Below are positions 61,100 through 64,000 of a DNA stretch of 64,000 bases, piece after piece. Under the pieces are notes generated by a model that was not told where the DNA came from, made no database searches, and saw only the letters and a program-made list of their open reading frames with translations. The DNA is from Phragmites australis. Its lineage: Eukaryota; Streptophyta; Magnoliopsida; Poales; Poaceae. How positions within the stretch are numbered: position 1 is the stretch's first letter; each line of letters opens with the position of its first letter. Both the position numbers and the translations under genes were made by a program. The stretch spans positions 46,845,958 to 46,909,957 of the forward strand of contig NC_084922.1 of NCBI RefSeq assembly GCF_958298935.1. Direction: 5' to 3'.

Positions 61100-64000
61100 A
61101 TCTCATCCCACAGACATCTAGTCCACAAATTCACTCGTCAAGACACACGCATCCGGAGTCTACTCAAGCGTGACCATACCTTCACGTGTCCATGACTATA
61201 GATACAACTATTAGAATAGATTTACACTCTGCAAATATTATACACTGTACCTACGCGATATACTTAGCCTCCAACCGTTGCAAGTAGAGGAGCGAATCAT
61301 ACCAAGACCCTCCAAACACCTTTCCTGCCGAGATTTTCTACAAGACACCCCAAGTCTCAGAGGCCATGCACTGAAGGCCAGTTCCCTTTTTAAGCCTAGA
61401 CCGGTTCTTGAAACCTTCAGACATAGGGATAGATGGACACTTGGCCTCTCGTTGCTCTCAGCCTCCTAGTATTATGTCCCACTCAATCTCGTGAAAGAAA
61501 AGTCAAGTCCTGCCCATTCAAGACACATGATTGCACGGGGGTGACTAAGCATGACGGCGCAAGACTCGGTCCTTAAGCGACCAGGACAGGTATCTTCCGG
61601 GCAATGAACATCACAGAGGTGACTCAAGCCCCCAGGAGCATCCTCGTCCAGAGTACTACTCCACCTACCATCGCCAAAATAGTTTTCACCTATTTTTACA
61701 CATCACCCTCCACATCCCATATGATATCAAGGATTTTACAACCATCATGAAATTCACAACCATCAAAGATTCATGGTATATGAGTTATCATTGATAACAA
61801 TAATCTTATCTCTGAAGAGAGGTGTTTTAAAAGCGACGTCTCTAGGGAGACGTATTCAATCCTAAGCATGCTAGATATCAAGGCATCGACTGTTATTAAT
61901 ATAGATAACAACAAATAATCCTAAGGTGATATGTATTTTGGATGATAACATTTATGGCCTGGCAAATGTTTAATAGGATTAACTACTACAGGTAATTTGT
62001 AAGAGCGCATTACATAGCACATGCGATATAAGTCCGATTTTAATTGATCATGTAGATTAGTTGAAAATATAGGTTTAATATGATCAAAAGGATAGGACTT
62101 ACCTTCTCTAAAGTTCTCTTCAAAGTCTTAGTTGCAGTTAGGATCCTCCTCGCTCCTGATGCTTCTTACGTAGCACTCGTAGAACTCCGGTTGCTCTGCA
62201 ATTGCGACTACGATCAATAACGACTATACTAGAGAAGAATCAATTAACACCAAATAGAAAGCCAAATGAGTCCTAATGGATATCACAATGTGACAGATGA
62301 GTAGATCACGATTTTAGATGAATTTCGATGAAAGAATTGCTGAAATCGGAGCCAGAACGGAGAAGTTATGGATCCTGAAAGATTTAATCTAAAATTAAAT
62401 CAATAAAAATATGAAATATCACTATTTAGAGGTGGGGCCCACGAGTAGGACCCACCAAGTAGTAGCCTGGTCCCACATGAACAGTGAATTGGTGGGATCC
62501 ATGTGAATAGTACTAGTTTGGGCCGAATGGGCTTAGATGGGCCGGTTCTGAGCTTGGATGAGCCTGGGCTGCATAGTGCTGGGCCCACACAGTGCAGGCC
62601 CGCTCAAGTCTTGGGCTGGTGGCTAACGGGCTAAGGAAGCTGGGCTGCCCCACAGATACACGACCTTTGGTAGTCGGGCCAGCCTAGCAGGCCAGTCGGC
62701 CACTAGGTCGAGCCATGGCCTAATCGGCTAGGTCGAGCCATGGCCCGAGGCCGCTTCAAGTGTACGCGGGGGCGTTGGCGCTGGGGCGAGCGGTGGAGGG
62801 GAGGGGTAAGTCGATCGGAGATAAGAAATTGATGGTGGTGCGCACTGGGAAGCTCACCGAAGAAGTGTTCCGGCCGGGGTTTCATAAGGACGAAAGCACG
62901 CCGGCCCACTACGCAATACGGCGGACTCAGTTGGGAGCTCATCGACGGCAGCCGAAGAGGGGGAAACAACAACGATGCAAGGAAAAATGGGCATCACCTT
63001 CCCTGCACGGGAAGGGGCCAACTTGCAAAGAAAATGGGCCTAGCACCTCTAGGCATCACGGCACGATGGCCGGATCACATCACAGAGCAAAAGCACGTCG
63101 GCAGTGAGTGCAAGCATAGCGGTGGAGACAAACTCACGGCGACGCGTGACAACATGCTTTCTACATGGATGCGAAGGGGGATTGGAAGGCTCACTAGTGT
63201 CTGGGTCGAAGGAACGGGAAGGTAGCTGGCGGCGAGAAGCACAAGCGACGATAGCGTTGGCTCGGCTCTGTGCATGGATGGCTCCCGTCGGGCTTCCGAT
63301 GGACAAGCGACGGCATAGGGACGATGATGGCTCTCCGGTGCTCCTCGGCAACACGTCGACGGTGGGTCGGTGATGGCGAAGTCACAGCGGCGACAATGGT
63401 GATGACGACAGTGTTGTGGCCTGGCGAAAGGGAGAAAGAGGGAGAGGGAGAGAGACTAGGGCTCTATTTATAGAGGGGAGAGGGACGGAGAGAGACGGTG
63501 CGGCTCACTGGTGTCAAGCAACATTGGTGGCGTGGTGGCGACTGGCGCCCACCCTTTTTCCCGGGGCATGGGCTGCCTGTATCGGCGTGGGCATGGGCGC
63601 GGGCCGGAAGTCGCACGGTATGGGCGTGGAGCATGGGCAGCAGCAGAGAGAGGAGGGAGAGAGCGGAAGAAGCAGAGACCGATAAGGGCGGCGAGATATT
63701 TCCCGGAGAGGGAAATGGCGGCTGGCTAAGGGCGCATCGCGCTGAAGGGAGGAGAAAGGAGGAGAGGCGTAGGCGCTCGCGGGGTTGGCGACACGAGGAC
63801 GACTGGGGCTCGCGCGCAGATGCGAGCGAGCGTGTGTAGGCATGGCCGTGCCATCAGCATGGTGAATGGGCTGGCACGCGTGAGGGAAGAAGGAATGAGG
63901 CCGGCTGTTGGGCTGACCGAGAGAAAAGAAAGGGGATAAGGAAACCGGCCCGGGTGAAGAAAAGGGAAAAAGAAAAGGAAAAGGAGAAGAAGAAGAAAAG
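61100..64000 (-). mobile_element. Partial long gypsy-type LTR (right edge of window)
   Basis: Read on the minus strand from 64000, the block starts CT-rich, passes a TATAAATAG (63465-63473 on the plus strand as CTATTTATA), then GC-rich leader-like DNA. The stretch around 62400-62520 (GTGGGGCCCACGAGTAGG complement) and the stretch 61480-62200 contain wording I associate with long-LTR grass gypsy elements. There is no gag or pol. The outer end lies beyond the window and the inner end could not be fixed, so solo LTR versus element cannot be told. Family recognition is from memory of such LTRs, not from a search. Confidence 0.4.

Overview
This is a plant nuclear window and almost certainly comes from a grass. 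It has large introns, GT-AG splicing, GC-rich first exons and many grass-type transposons: Stowaway MITEs, a chromovirus Ty3/gypsy element and L1-type LINEs. Its genes include a PISTILLATA/GLOBOSA MADS-box gene that reads most like rice OsMADS2. There are no operons, CRISPR arrays or prokaryotic features. All calls were made by eye from translated motifs, splice sites and hand-aligned repeats. No database search was run.

Layout. (1) 1-3.1 kb holds gene debris: a frameshifted 3' piece of a hotdog acyl-CoA thioesterase (+), a short antisense retroposon with a 14-bp target duplication, and a truncated, frameshifted 3-ketoacyl-CoA synthase (-). (2) 3.1-12.55 kb is one Ty3/gypsy chromovirus (-) with paired LTRs, PBS, PPT and a 5-bp target duplication. 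Nested inside it is a 3.96-kb solo LTR (+) with its own 5-bp duplication. (3) 12.97-22.4 kb is a nine-exon NIPA magnesium-transporter gene (+), whose 6.2-kb intron 7 carries a decayed L1 LINE. (4) 22.98-23.6 kb is a frameshifted DUF679/DMP membrane-protein gene (+). It converges on a four-exon NdhM gene (-) at 23.9-24.8 kb. (5) 25-27.6 kb is intergenic with a 178-bp hAT MITE. (6) 27.65-29.56 kb is an intronless SPARK-type receptor kinase (+). (7) 30.4-31.8 kb is repeat-rich DNA. (8) 32.2-34.7 kb is the seven-exon PI/GLO MADS gene (-), with a Stowaway and a SINE in its introns and a 61-bp tandem repeat upstream. (9) 37.26-44.4 kb is a thirteen-exon ubinuclein gene (+) with two Stowaways in introns. 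(10) 45.9-46.8 kb is a PIF/Harbinger-like element. (11) 47-54.5 kb is a GC-rich island, a long gene-poor stretch, an L1 ORF2 remnant and a small double-PHD protein gene (+) that may be 5'-truncated. (12) 55-64 kb has no convincing gene. It contains MITE-like inverted repeats and, at the right edge, what looks like part of a long gypsy LTR on the minus strand.

The genes do not form a pathway. They are independent nuclear loci: magnesium transport, chloroplast NDH complex, floral organ identity, HIRA-type histone chaperone, chromatin reader and membrane signalling. I found no undescribed biological system. The most informative structures are the nested retroelement just upstream of NIPA, the LINE-inflated NIPA intron, and the set of broken genes (thioesterase, KCS, DMP) whose lesions can be placed precisely.
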